20,070 nt of DNA, from IMG/VR virus record IMGVR_UViG_3300025655_000389, positions 1-20,070 of that record; one strand, given 5' to 3'. This document shows, in pieces, positions 13,638 through 20,070 of this stretch. The notes beneath the pieces were generated by a model. The model saw nothing but the letters and a program-made list of their open reading frames with translations. It did no database searches and was not told the origin of the DNA. The stretch is from a virus. Both the position numbers and the translations under genes were made by a program. The first letter of the stretch is position 1. Each line of letters begins with the position of its first letter.

Positions 13638-14868
13638 TTTGGTTCGTCTTTCTAGCACAGGCAATGGTAATCAGGTTTCTATTGGCGGTACGAACGTAGA
13701 TGCTTTTGGAAGGTTGCGAACCGCACAGCCCTTTACGCTTTTTGATAGTCAGAATAGATTTGGTATAGACCCACAGTTTGATACCTCGACAACAGGTAGC
13801 GGTGCTACATCTCACCTTGCTAATGAGAGCAGTGTGCAGATGTCTGTTACTACTGCGTCAGGTGATGAGGTCATTCGCGAATCAAAGCGGGTGTTTCCGT
13901 ATCAACCGGGGAAAAGTTTGCTGGTTATGGCAACCTTTGTGTTCGCAGCCCAGCAAGAAAATCTTCGTCAGCGGGTTGGATATTTTGGGGCTAACGACGG
14001 TGTGTACTTCGAACAGAATGGCACGGACGTACGCTTTGTTGTACGCACCTCAACAAGTGGTAGTGCAGACGACACACGCTACGTAGCACAGTCTAGCTGG
14101 AATACAGACAAGCTGGATGGCACAGGTCCAAGCGGATACACGCTAGATGTTACCACTACCCCTAGCGCACAAATACTGTTTATGGATTTTGAGTGGCTTG
14201 GTGTCGGGACGGTACGGTGTGGTTTTGTTATCAACGGTGAGTTCATTGTTTGCCACAAGTTCCACAATGCGAACAGTCTCGATAAGGTGTACATGAAAAC
14301 GGCTATCTTGCCGATACGTTACGAGATTACAGCCACAGGCACGTTGTCTAGTTCCGCAGCCATGAAACAAATTTGTTCCAGCGTTATTAGTGAAGGCGGA
14401 TACCAGCAAGTAAATGCGTTGAGTTGGGCAAGGATGACTACCGCCACAACGGTAACAACCTCGTTTGAGCCTCTTGTGTCCATTCGATTGAACTCCGGCA
14501 GTCTGGACGCTGTTGTACTGCCAGCGTATTACACAGTCTTTCCTATTCCGAACAACGTCGATTACGAGATTGCCCTTATTAAAAATCCGACACTTACGGG
14601 TGCTTCTTACGATACCAGCACTTTTGACAATGTAGATTTTGACGTAAGTTCAACGGCCCTAACTGGCGGGACACTCGTGTTGCAAAACTATACAAAGGGT
14701 ACTAATCAATCTTCAGGCGACGCCATAGTTCCCACAGGCTACAACTTCGACCTTCAAATTGGGCGAACCATAGCTGGCACAAGCGATGTCTATACTCTGG
14801 CTGCACGAACCATTTCAGGAACTGACGACATCATTGGCTGTCTGGCATTTTGGGATTTAACCTCATGA
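13615..14868 (+). CDS. Putative virion structural protein (tail/appendage), GTG start
   Basis: The 417-residue product has a GTG start at 13615 with AGGAAAG at 13604-13610; an in-frame TAG at 13603-13605 excludes a longer version. The sequence is beta-rich with many Thr, Ser, Gly and Asn. The N-terminal segment GTNVDAFGRLRTAQPFTLFDSQ and the following DESKRVFPYQPGKSLL-like part are conserved features I have seen in marine phage structural proteins without assigned function. Later parts (RYEITATGTLSSSAAMKQICSSVISEGGYQ) look like a lectin- or jelly-roll-like fold, which is a guess. It ends in an ATGA overlap with the next gene. A virion surface or tail role is inferred from position and composition. 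Confidence 0.82.
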   Translation: MSITSYPNLVRLSSTGNGNQVSIGGTNVDAFGRLRTAQPFTLFDSQNRFGIDPQFDTSTTGSGATSHLANESSVQMSVTTASGDEVIRESKRVFPYQPGKSLLVMATFVFAAQQENLRQRVGYFGANDGVYFEQNGTDVRFVVRTSTSGSADDTRYVAQSSWNTDKLDGTGPSGYTLDVTTTPSAQILFMDFEWLGVGTVRCGFVINGEFIVCHKFHNANSLDKVYMKTAILPIRYEITATGTLSSSAAMKQICSSVISEGGYQQVNALSWARMTTATTVTTSFEPLVSIRLNSGSLDAVVLPAYYTVFPIPNNVDYEIALIKNPTLTGASYDTSTFDNVDFDVSSTALTGGTLVLQNYTKGTNQSSGDAIVPTGYNFDLQIGRTIAGTSDVYTLAARTISGTDDIIGCLAFWDLTS

Positions 14869-15203
14869 GCGAACGTAAAAAACGAACTCTTGCTCTCGAA
14901 CTAACCACCTCGAACCAAGACATCTACACGGTTCCCGGTCGATTTAACACCGACGTAAACAGCATCTACATTAACAATGCGTCGGGAAGCACAGTTACAT
15001 TTAGCCTCGATTGGTACGAAGCAGCGACAACAACATACCACACCCTCGCTGAGACCGTTGAACTTCCCGCGAACTCCCTGCTTCAGATTACCGACTACCC
15101 CCTATTCCTTGTAAAGGATGACAAGATTCGCGGCCTTGCTAGTGCAAACAGTGCCGTGAATATCTCAATATCTCTCGAAGAGTATTATGAGACTTCTATT
15201 TAA
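14865..15203 (+). CDS. Small beta-rich structural protein
   Basis: The 112-residue product starts MSERKKRTLALELTTSNQDIY. The start is the ATG in the ATGA overlap with the preceding gene; GGGA lies 9 nt upstream. Alternating hydrophobic residues (VNSIYINNASGSTVTFSLDWYEAATTTYHTLAETVELPANSLLQITDYP...VNISISLEEYYETS) suggest a compact beta-sandwich. Similar small proteins occur in phage tail modules, where they decorate or cap larger components. It is coupled to the upstream gene, so both products may interact. No catalytic motif, signal peptide or transmembrane segment. Exact role unknown. Confidence 0.78.
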   Translation: MSERKKRTLALELTTSNQDIYTVPGRFNTDVNSIYINNASGSTVTFSLDWYEAATTTYHTLAETVELPANSLLQITDYPLFLVKDDKIRGLASANSAVNISISLEEYYETSI

Positions 15204-15223
15204 CCGCTTAACGGAGAAGATTG

Positions 15224-15661
15224 ATGGCAATCACAACCGCAATGTGTAACAGCTTTAAGACAGAACTGCTGGGCGGTGTTCACGATTTGGACACCGATTC
15301 CATCAAGTTGGCTCTGATTAAGGCTACCCCGACTGGCACGTACAATGCCAGCACAACCAATTATTCTGATGTGACAGGAAACTCTGATGAGGCATCCGGA
15401 ACAGGCTACTCTGCCGGAGGGCAAGTCCTTGATGGGGCGTCTATTACTTTAGACGGTTCTACCGCTATTGTTGACTTTACAGATGAAGTATTTGCTGACG
15501 TTACTGTATCTGCTGATGGCTGTATTATTTACAACGCTGGGCAAGGCAACAAAGCAATCGCTGTCATTGATTTTGGTGGCACAGTGAGTGCTACTGCTGG
15601 TGACTTGACTATCGAATTTCCTGCCGCCGACGCAAGTAACGCTGTAATTCGCATCGCGTAA
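15224..15661 (+). CDS. Putative virion structural protein of a common marine-phage type
   Basis: The 145-residue product starts MAITTAMCNSFKTELLGGVHDL. A TTG at 15221 is adjacent, but ATG 15224 has GGAG at 15213-15216 with ideal spacing. The opening CNSFKTELLGGVHDLDTDSIKLALIK, the central GTGYSAGGQVLDGASI and the end TIEFPAADASNAVIRIA are a pattern I recognise from many phage structural proteins annotated only as hypothetical. It is acidic and rich in Thr, Ala and Asp. Expected fold is beta-rich. It lies in a series of small tail or appendage genes. The function within the virion is not established to my knowledge. Confidence 0.82.
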   Translation: MAITTAMCNSFKTELLGGVHDLDTDSIKLALIKATPTGTYNASTTNYSDVTGNSDEASGTGYSAGGQVLDGASITLDGSTAIVDFTDEVFADVTVSADGCIIYNAGQGNKAIAVIDFGGTVSATAGDLTIEFPAADASNAVIRIA

Positions 15662-15670
15662 GGAAACATC

Positions 15671-16441
15671 ATGGCTGTTACCGTAAATGCTGCTGTTTAC
15701 GGAGTAGGTGTCTACGGAACAGCTAGGTATGGCAAGGTTATTGTAAGCAACCTTGACCAAGCCACCGCCACAGCTTCTGCTGGAACCGTTCAGGTAAACG
15801 TAACAGAAATCCTGAACAGTGTGACCGCAACAGGCGCAATTGCTCCCGTAGTTGCTGGTGGGTTTGAGATTGACATTAGCGAAGTTATTTCGGCTGGTGT
15901 CGGTGCTACAGGTGCAGTCAATACTGTACAGGTAAACGTTGTAGAAATTCTAGGCAGTGTTAGCGCAACAGGTTCTGCAAACGACATTATCCCCCATGCA
16001 AATTCTTTAATTGTTGTTGATGGGGTTCAAGGCACAGGCGCAGTCAATACTCTCGAAGAAAAGCCAACAGAGGCTCTGGGCAGTGTAAGTGCTACAGGCT
16101 CTGTAAACACTGTTCAAGTTAACATCACCGAAATACTTGGCAGTGTAAGTGCAACAGGTTCGATAGGAACACTAGAGCACAGCAACACAGTAACGCTAAC
16201 GGGCGTACAAGCCACAGGTACTGTTAATGCACTCGAAGAAAAACCCACAGAGGTTCTTGGTAGCGTAAGTGCTATAGGTGCAGTTGGCAGTCCCGCGGTA
16301 AACATTCTCGAAGCATTGAGTAGTGTTACATCCACCGGAACAATCGGAACTCTAACGACCACCGCCGTCGTTTTCGATTTCTACGCAGTTCGCGAACAGT
16401 ATAGCCCCCGCCGAACCATCCTCATACCTCGAGCAGCCTAA
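15671..16441 (+). CDS. Repeat-rich putative virion surface protein
   Basis: The 256-residue product has a YG motif start (AAVYGVGVYGTARYGKV, residues 7-23), a long degenerate repeat array (about 28-230) and a distinct end FDFYAVREQYSPRRTILIPRAA. The repeat unit is about 20 residues, built around L-G-S-V-S-A-T-G followed by a valine-rich strand (TVQVNVxEI) or a LEEKPTE strand. Ten units can be counted. The ends are of different character and probably attach the array. A repeating Ser-Thr-Gly turn with alternating Val strands suggests a beta-solenoid or fibrous stalk. AGGAAA overlaps the upstream stop as ribosome binding site. The role, probably a surface spike or fibre, is inferred. Confidence 0.8.
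   Translation: MAVTVNAAVYGVGVYGTARYGKVIVSNLDQATATASAGTVQVNVTEILNSVTATGAIAPVVAGGFEIDISEVISAGVGATGAVNTVQVNVVEILGSVSATGSANDIIPHANSLIVVDGVQGTGAVNTLEEKPTEALGSVSATGSVNTVQVNITEILGSVSATGSIGTLEHSNTVTLTGVQATGTVNALEEKPTEVLGSVSAIGAVGSPAVNILEALSSVTSTGTIGTLTTTAVVFDFYAVREQYSPRRTILIPRAA
15752..16360 (+). repeat. Degenerate ~60-bp coding repeats, with a ~180-bp higher-order duplication
   Basis: The coding repeat LGSVSATG occurs at residues 94, 136 and 156 and as a variant (LGSVSAIG) at 196, with more diverged copies elsewhere. A longer block, GVQ-x-TG-x-VN-x-LEEKPTE followed by LGSVSA, occurs twice with a 60-residue period (beginning about 118 and 178). Codons differ between copies, so the array is not recent. 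Confidence 0.8.
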
Positions 16442-16444
16442 CCG

Positions 16445-16612
16445 ATGACCGCCTTCGACCGAACCATCCACGTTACATCGGAATTTAGAGTGGTGCTTAT
16501 CGATGATATCGGAACCGCTTCGACGCGAACTGTCGAGGTTCCGTTTGAAAACAGAAACGTAGAAATACATCGCGGAACGTCCTCTGCTGAACGAACCGTA
16601 CTTGTGGAGTAA
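16445..16612 (+). CDS. Small hypothetical protein, 55 residues
   Basis: ATG 16445 opens a 55-codon frame ending at TAA 16610-16612, filling the gap between two clear genes. The product begins MTAFDRTIHVTSEFRVVLID and contains STRTVEVPFENRNVEIHRGTSSAERTVLVE, alternating polar and hydrophobic residues typical of a small beta-sheet. No strong ribosome binding site is seen 4 nt after the upstream stop, so coupled translation is likely. The sequence style is like small proteins seen at the same place in other marine phages. Function unknown; the position between the repeat protein and the FKWPYKDPDE-type gene suggests a tail-module structural role. Confidence 0.7.
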   Translation: MTAFDRTIHVTSEFRVVLIDDIGTASTRTVEVPFENRNVEIHRGTSSAERTVLVE

Positions 16613-16618
16613 GATAAC

Positions 16619-16966
16619 ATGTCCTTTCGCTGGCCCTTCAAAGACCCCGACGAAACCTTAGACTACAGCGTAGATTGGTCTCGCTTCTTGGAGTCGGCAA
16701 CAATCTCATCCGTAACGTGGTCCGTCAAGACCTCCGCCTACGACACAGAAACCACCCTCGCTTCGGGCCAAACCTTGACAACGGCATCCGGTTCGGCAAC
16801 CACGGACAGTATCCAAAACGTAAGCCAAACCAACACCAGCACGGTTGCAACAATCAATATCGGTGGTGGGGTTGTCAACCGGGAATACACCTTCTTCTGC
16901 ACGATTATTGATTCGACGGGCAGTACCGCCAAACGCTCCATCAAACTTAAAGTTCGGGATAGATAG
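16619..16966 (+). CDS. Small Ig-like structural protein (FKWPYKDPDE type)
   Basis: The 115-residue product begins MSFRWPFKDPDETLDYSVDWSRFLESATISSVTW, a start I recognise from a widespread phage structural family. The rest is beta-rich (TLASGQTLTTASG..., VATINIGGGVVNREYTFFCTIIDSTGSTAKRSIKLKVRD), compatible with an immunoglobulin-like domain. GGAG at 16606-16609 with 9 nt spacing sets the start. Ig-like proteins commonly decorate capsids or connect tail fibres. The gene directly precedes the head-tail adaptor. From about here the coding style has more C-ended codons than the genes at 5-7.5 kb. Confidence 0.82.
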   Translation: MSFRWPFKDPDETLDYSVDWSRFLESATISSVTWSVKTSAYDTETTLASGQTLTTASGSATTDSIQNVSQTNTSTVATINIGGGVVNREYTFFCTIIDSTGSTAKRSIKLKVRDR

Positions 16967-16968
16967 AC

Positions 16969-17649
16969 ATGGCATACAACTTTCTTGGATTATCGAACGA
17001 CGTTGCGGTTCGCCTAAACGAAACTCAGTTAACGTCAAGTAACTTTGCTACAGCCACCGGATTTTATTCGGCAATCAAGGAAGCCGTCAACTCCTCCATC
17101 CGCCACATCAACCAAACCCACTTCGGTTGGCCATTCAACCACAACACCCAAGAACAGACTCTCGAGGCGGGGATTACGAGGTATGCTATTCCGGGAGAAG
17201 CCAAGTATGTTGACTTCGATACCTTTCGGGTTCGCAGGGATACCACCCTCGATTTGGGTAGGGCAGTTCGCCTCAAGCAGTTGAGCTACGACGAGTACGT
17301 CGATAGGTACATAGATCAAGAGGACGAAACCGACACGACCAAAGGTGGGGCTCCCAAATATGTGTTCCGCACCCAAAACAACGAATATGGTATCGTACCC
17401 TTCCCGGACAAAGCCTACCAAGTTGATTTCGAATATTTCACCTTTCCTGTTGACCTTTCCTTGTACAGCGATGTCCCCAGCATCCCGGAACGTTTCCGGT
17501 TCGTCATTGTCGATGGAGCCATGTACTATGCCTACATGTTCCGCGATAACATCGAGATGGCGTCCTTGTCACAGCGCAAGTTCGACGATGGCATCAAGCA
17601 GATGCGAACCTTGCTTGTCAACGAAAACATCTACATGAGAGCGACTTAG
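16969..17649 (+). CDS. Head-tail adaptor / tail tubular protein A-like
   Basis: The 226-residue product begins MAYNFLGLSNDVAVRLNETQL. The pattern FYSAIKEAVNSSIRHINQTHFGWPFNHNTQEQTLEAGITRYAIPGEAKYVDFDTF followed by KQLSYDEYVDRYIDQED and the YVFRTQNNEYGIVPFPDKAYQVDFEYF strand pair fits the adaptor family of podoviruses (T7 gp11 or P22 gp4 analogues). The C-terminal helix FRFVIVDGAMYYAYMFRDN, followed by a helical region, would contact the portal ring. Location before the nozzle gene is the standard order. It starts 2 nt after the upstream stop. It joins the portal to the nozzle after packaging. Confidence 0.87.
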   Translation: MAYNFLGLSNDVAVRLNETQLTSSNFATATGFYSAIKEAVNSSIRHINQTHFGWPFNHNTQEQTLEAGITRYAIPGEAKYVDFDTFRVRRDTTLDLGRAVRLKQLSYDEYVDRYIDQEDETDTTKGGAPKYVFRTQNNEYGIVPFPDKAYQVDFEYFTFPVDLSLYSDVPSIPERFRFVIVDGAMYYAYMFRDNIEMASLSQRKFDDGIKQMRTLLVNENIYMRAT

Positions 17650-17650
17650 T

Positions 17651-19624
17651 ATGCCTGACCGCTGGCAAACCTACGCCATCGAATTTGACGGGGGTTTGAT
17701 TACGAACCTATCTCCCCTGCAGCACGGAGTTAACGCACCCGGTTCAGCCCGTGTGTTGCGTAATTTCGAACCCTCTATTGAAGGTGGGTATCGGCGCGTA
17801 GAAGGGTTTGATAAGTATGATGACAATCTCGTTCCTCCCTACGGTGCGCCTGTAGTTCACGGCTCTGGGCAGACCGGAACATCTCTCGTGCTGGGGAACA
17901 TCCACACTACCCCGGAAGATGGTGATACTTTTACCATCGCAGGTGTTTCCGGAACGTACACAATTGATACGAGTGGCGTATCTTACGATGCAACAAACAA
18001 TCGAGCAACCCTAACCTTAACGACCAGCCTCGACTCTAGCCCCGCAAACGCTGCTGCCGTAACCTTCACCAGCACCACCTCGAATTATCAAATCAATGGT
18101 ATTGCAAGTTGGGAGGATTCGGTCATTGTTTCCCGAAACAACTCTATCTACAGGACTACGGGAAGCGGCTACACCCACATCAACGTCCCCAACTATGGCA
18201 CAGTCCTTGTGGATGGGGGTAGCCAGACGGGTACGAGCCTCGTTGTCGACGGTTTGTCGGCTGCACCCCAAGCGGGAGACGTGTTTAAGATTGCCGGGGT
18301 TGACCTCGTATATACGGTCACGGCAGACGCAACCGTATCTTCCGGGGGAGCAACCCTTTCTATCAACCCTGCTCTCGACTCTAGCCCCGCCGATAATGCG
18401 GCAATCACGTTTCTTTCAACCAGCCGGGACGGGACAGTAAAGTTTCGGTTCGCCCGTTACAACTTCAACGGCACAGAAAAGATTGCTATGGTCGATGGTG
18501 CCAATGCTCCTGCCCTATATGACGATTCGACATTTACGGTGCTTAACGCTGCCCCCTCTGAAGCAGTCGCGGCAAGCCACGTAGTAAACTTTAAGAACCA
18601 ATTGTTTTTCGCCAAAGGTTCTATCCTTGTTTTCACGGCCCCTTTTACCGACAACGACTTCACCGCAGCAAGTGGCGCAGGAACAATAAATGTCGGAAAT
18701 GCAATTACGGGCTTGATTATTTTTCGAGAACAGCTTATAATATTTAGTGAGAGATCTATTTCTCGTTTGATTGGCAGCACAATCGCTGACTTTCAACTGC
18801 AACCCGTGACGATGGATACGGGATGTGTCGAGGAAGACACCATCCAAGAGGTTGGCGGGGATATCATCTTCTTGGGTCCGGACGGGATACGTTCACTCGC
18901 AACGACGGATAAGTTTGGGGATTTCTCCATCGGGGTTATTTCCAAACCCATCCAAACTGAAACGAACAGGCTAGTGAGCCAGCACACGTCCTTTGCCAGC
19001 GTGGTGATTCGCGAGAAGAGTCAATATCGCATCTTCGGATATAGCGCGAACATCACCACCGACTCGGCAAGGGGCATTCTCGCAACCCAAACGGAAAAGG
19101 GCATCCAGTGGGGCGAGTTGAGGGGTATTCGGGCGTACGTTGCGGATAGTAGTTATAATGCCTCTACGGAGATAGTGGTTTTCGGACACGATGACGGATA
19201 CGTTTACCAAATGGAGTCAGGCAACAGTTTTGATGGGGCGAACATCCCTGCTAGTTTTGCAACCCCTTTTATCCCCGTGAACGACCCCCGGATTCGCAAG
19301 ACATTCTACAAGATGTTTCTTTACACGGACCCGCAGGGAAGTTTCACAGCAGATGTGGCCTTGAAATATGATTTCGAAGAGTCAAACGTAATTCAACCCG
19401 CATCTATAACTTTTAACAATGCGTCCGGTGCGGGTGCGCTAGCCTTCTACGGGGAGGCACTTTACGGCACTGGGGAATACGGCGGCACAATCCAGCGGCT
19501 TTTCGATAGCCAACTTATAGGTTCCGGATTTGTCGTATCGTTGGTTTTTAGCTCGGAATCGACGAACCCGCCCTACTCTCTCGACGCTTTAACCTTCGAA
19601 TACGGAACCTACGGGCGACGCTAA
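17651..19624 (+). CDS. Tail nozzle / tail tubular protein B-like (P22 gp10 type)
   Basis: The 657-residue product begins MPDRWQTYAIEFDGGLITNLSPLQHGVNAPGSARVLRNFEPSIEGGYRRVEGFDKYD, the typical opening of podovirus nozzle proteins, which form a beta-propeller ring below the adaptor and close the DNA channel. LIIFREQLIIFSERSISRLIG (about 354-374) and the VGGDIIFLGPDGIRSL segment are typical blade motifs. The C-terminal part (FYGEALYGTGEYG) fits a binding region for the fibre. Two copies of a roughly 70-residue beta domain (71-144 and 189-258) sit inside the propeller region. It starts 1 nt after the adaptor stop. Confidence 0.88.
   Translation: MPDRWQTYAIEFDGGLITNLSPLQHGVNAPGSARVLRNFEPSIEGGYRRVEGFDKYDDNLVPPYGAPVVHGSGQTGTSLVLGNIHTTPEDGDTFTIAGVSGTYTIDTSGVSYDATNNRATLTLTTSLDSSPANAAAVTFTSTTSNYQINGIASWEDSVIVSRNNSIYRTTGSGYTHINVPNYGTVLVDGGSQTGTSLVVDGLSAAPQAGDVFKIAGVDLVYTVTADATVSSGGATLSINPALDSSPADNAAITFLSTSRDGTVKFRFARYNFNGTEKIAMVDGANAPALYDDSTFTVLNAAPSEAVAASHVVNFKNQLFFAKGSILVFTAPFTDNDFTAASGAGTINVGNAITGLIIFREQLIIFSERSISRLIGSTIADFQLQPVTMDTGCVEEDTIQEVGGDIIFLGPDGIRSLATTDKFGDFSIGVISKPIQTETNRLVSQHTSFASVVIREKSQYRIFGYSANITTDSARGILATQTEKGIQWGELRGIRAYVADSSYNASTEIVVFGHDDGYVYQMESGNSFDGANIPASFATPFIPVNDPRIRKTFYKMFLYTDPQGSFTADVALKYDFEESNVIQPASITFNNASGAGALAFYGEALYGTGEYGGTIQRLFDSQLIGSGFVVSLVFSSESTNPPYSLDALTFEYGTYGRR
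17861..18424 (+). repeat. Duplicated ~70-residue beta domain inside the nozzle gene
   Basis: Copy 1 (17861-18082) and copy 2 (18215-18424) share the pattern G-x-QTGTSLV, P-x-x-GD-x-F-x-IAGV, a Y-T strand and LDSSPA-x-x-AA-x-TF. The DNA is diverged, so the duplication is old. The segment between copies is normal propeller sequence. Confidence 0.75.
18713..18741 (+). promoter_or_regulatory. Candidate internal sigma70-type promoter in the nozzle gene
   Basis: TTGATT (18713-18718), 17-base spacer, TATAAT (18736-18741): perfect -10 and four of six in -35. It lies in coding sequence for a conserved blade motif, so it may be a by-product of the protein code, but locally the codons are A/T-rich (ATA, AGT, AGA) in a gene of C-ended codons. 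If active, it would give extra transcription of the tail-fibre gene at 19643. Confidence 0.35.
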
Positions 19625-19642
19625 CCATAAGGAATCAAAACG

Positions 19643-20070
19643 ATGGGTCAAGGATATACTCGTAATGACACTTCCAACAACATAGCCGACGGCAACATCA
19701 TCAATGCCTCCGACCTCGATGGGGAGTTCGATGCTGTAGAGGCAGCGTTCAATTCCTCGACAGGACACACCCACGATGGTACGTCGGCGGAAGGCGGGGC
19801 CATTACCGTACTCGGCCCAGTTCAGGACTTCGTTGCCAGCGCAACCGAAATCAGACCGAAAACCACGAACACCCTCGATATCGGCACGGCTTCTCTTCAG
19901 TTCAAAGACTTGCATCTTGATGGGACAGCCTACCTCGATGATGTCCAAGCGGTTGGCGCGGTGGATATCACGGGTGACCTAGACGTTGACAACATCAACA
20001 TCAATGGTAACACAATCATCAGTACAAATACCAATGGCAACATTGTTCTGACACCTAATGGTACAGGTGA
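19643..20070 (+). CDS. Tail fibre protein, N-terminal part (3' end outside window)
   Basis: The frame from ATG 19643 stays open to the window end, giving 142 codons and a partial one. AAGGAA at 19628-19633, 9 nt before the start, is the ribosome binding site. The start MGQGYTRNDTSNNIADGN, followed by INASDLDGEFDAVEAAFNSSTGHTHDGT, is the common virion-attachment domain of phage tail fibres. It continues into repeated Asn/Asp/Thr-rich beta segments (TNTLDIGTASLQFKDLHLDGTAYLDDV, ITGDLDVDNININGNTI). Such proteins are homotrimeric and bind the host receptor with the C-terminal end, which is not in the window. It follows the nozzle gene by 18 nt. Confidence 0.88.
   Translation, partial: MGQGYTRNDTSNNIADGNIINASDLDGEFDAVEAAFNSSTGHTHDGTSAEGGAITVLGPVQDFVASATEIRPKTTNTLDIGTASLQFKDLHLDGTAYLDDVQAVGAVDITGDLDVDNININGNTIISTNTNGNIVLTPNGTG

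Noticed and set aside
15752-16360. CRISPR-like or tandem non-coding repeat array
   Set aside because: The repeats are in frame, degenerate at DNA level and encode a continuous protein.

Overview
This window is a continuous late (virion and lysis) module of a tailed bacteriophage. It begins inside the large terminase gene and ends inside a tail-fibre gene, and every supported gene lies on the + strand with very short gaps or overlaps. The portal, P22-type coat, scaffold, head-tail adaptor and nozzle proteins, with no tape-measure gene in the window, point to a short-tailed podovirus. Several small families are ones I associate with uncultured marine phages (lysine-rich DUF5872/DUF5754-like proteins, the FKWPYKDPDE-type protein, the YG-x-G-YG repeat protein). 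The host is probably a marine Gram-negative bacterium. No host gene, tRNA or CRISPR array is visible.

Layout. 1-5.2 kb: terminase C-terminus, a tyrosine-recombinase-like protein with a long coiled-coil tail, a 77-residue protein, the portal, and a small gene overprinted on the portal's 3' end. 5.2-9.0 kb: three larger A/T-richer genes, namely two adjacent proteins that seem to share a domain and a protein ending in an HExxH metallopeptidase domain. The last carries an A9 run with a dnaX-like slippery heptamer at the domain junction. 9.03-9.10 kb: two consecutive RNA hairpins of the same unusual architecture. 9.1-11.4 kb: scaffold, major coat protein and a probable head-decoration protein, followed by a strong GC hairpin. 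11.5-12.4 kb: three small basic proteins. 12.4-13.2 kb: holin-like protein and T4-type lysozyme, overlapping by ATGA. 13.23 kb: the best sigma70-type promoter in the window, overlapping a terminator-like hairpin. 13.3-20.07 kb: tail and appendage module with small beta-rich proteins, a degenerate repeat protein, head-tail adaptor, nozzle and tail fibre.

How the genes work together. Scaffold and coat build the procapsid on the portal; terminase packages DNA; adaptor, nozzle and fibre complete the short tail; holin and lysozyme release progeny. The genes between portal and scaffold are not the usual content of that position. Their products are candidates for internal or ejected virion proteins and processing enzymes, which is inference.

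The most noteworthy items are the recombinase-like gene beside terminase, the twin covarying hairpins before the scaffold gene, the metallopeptidase fusion with its possible frameshift site, and the overprinted gene after the portal. No stretch over 300 bases lacks a gene.
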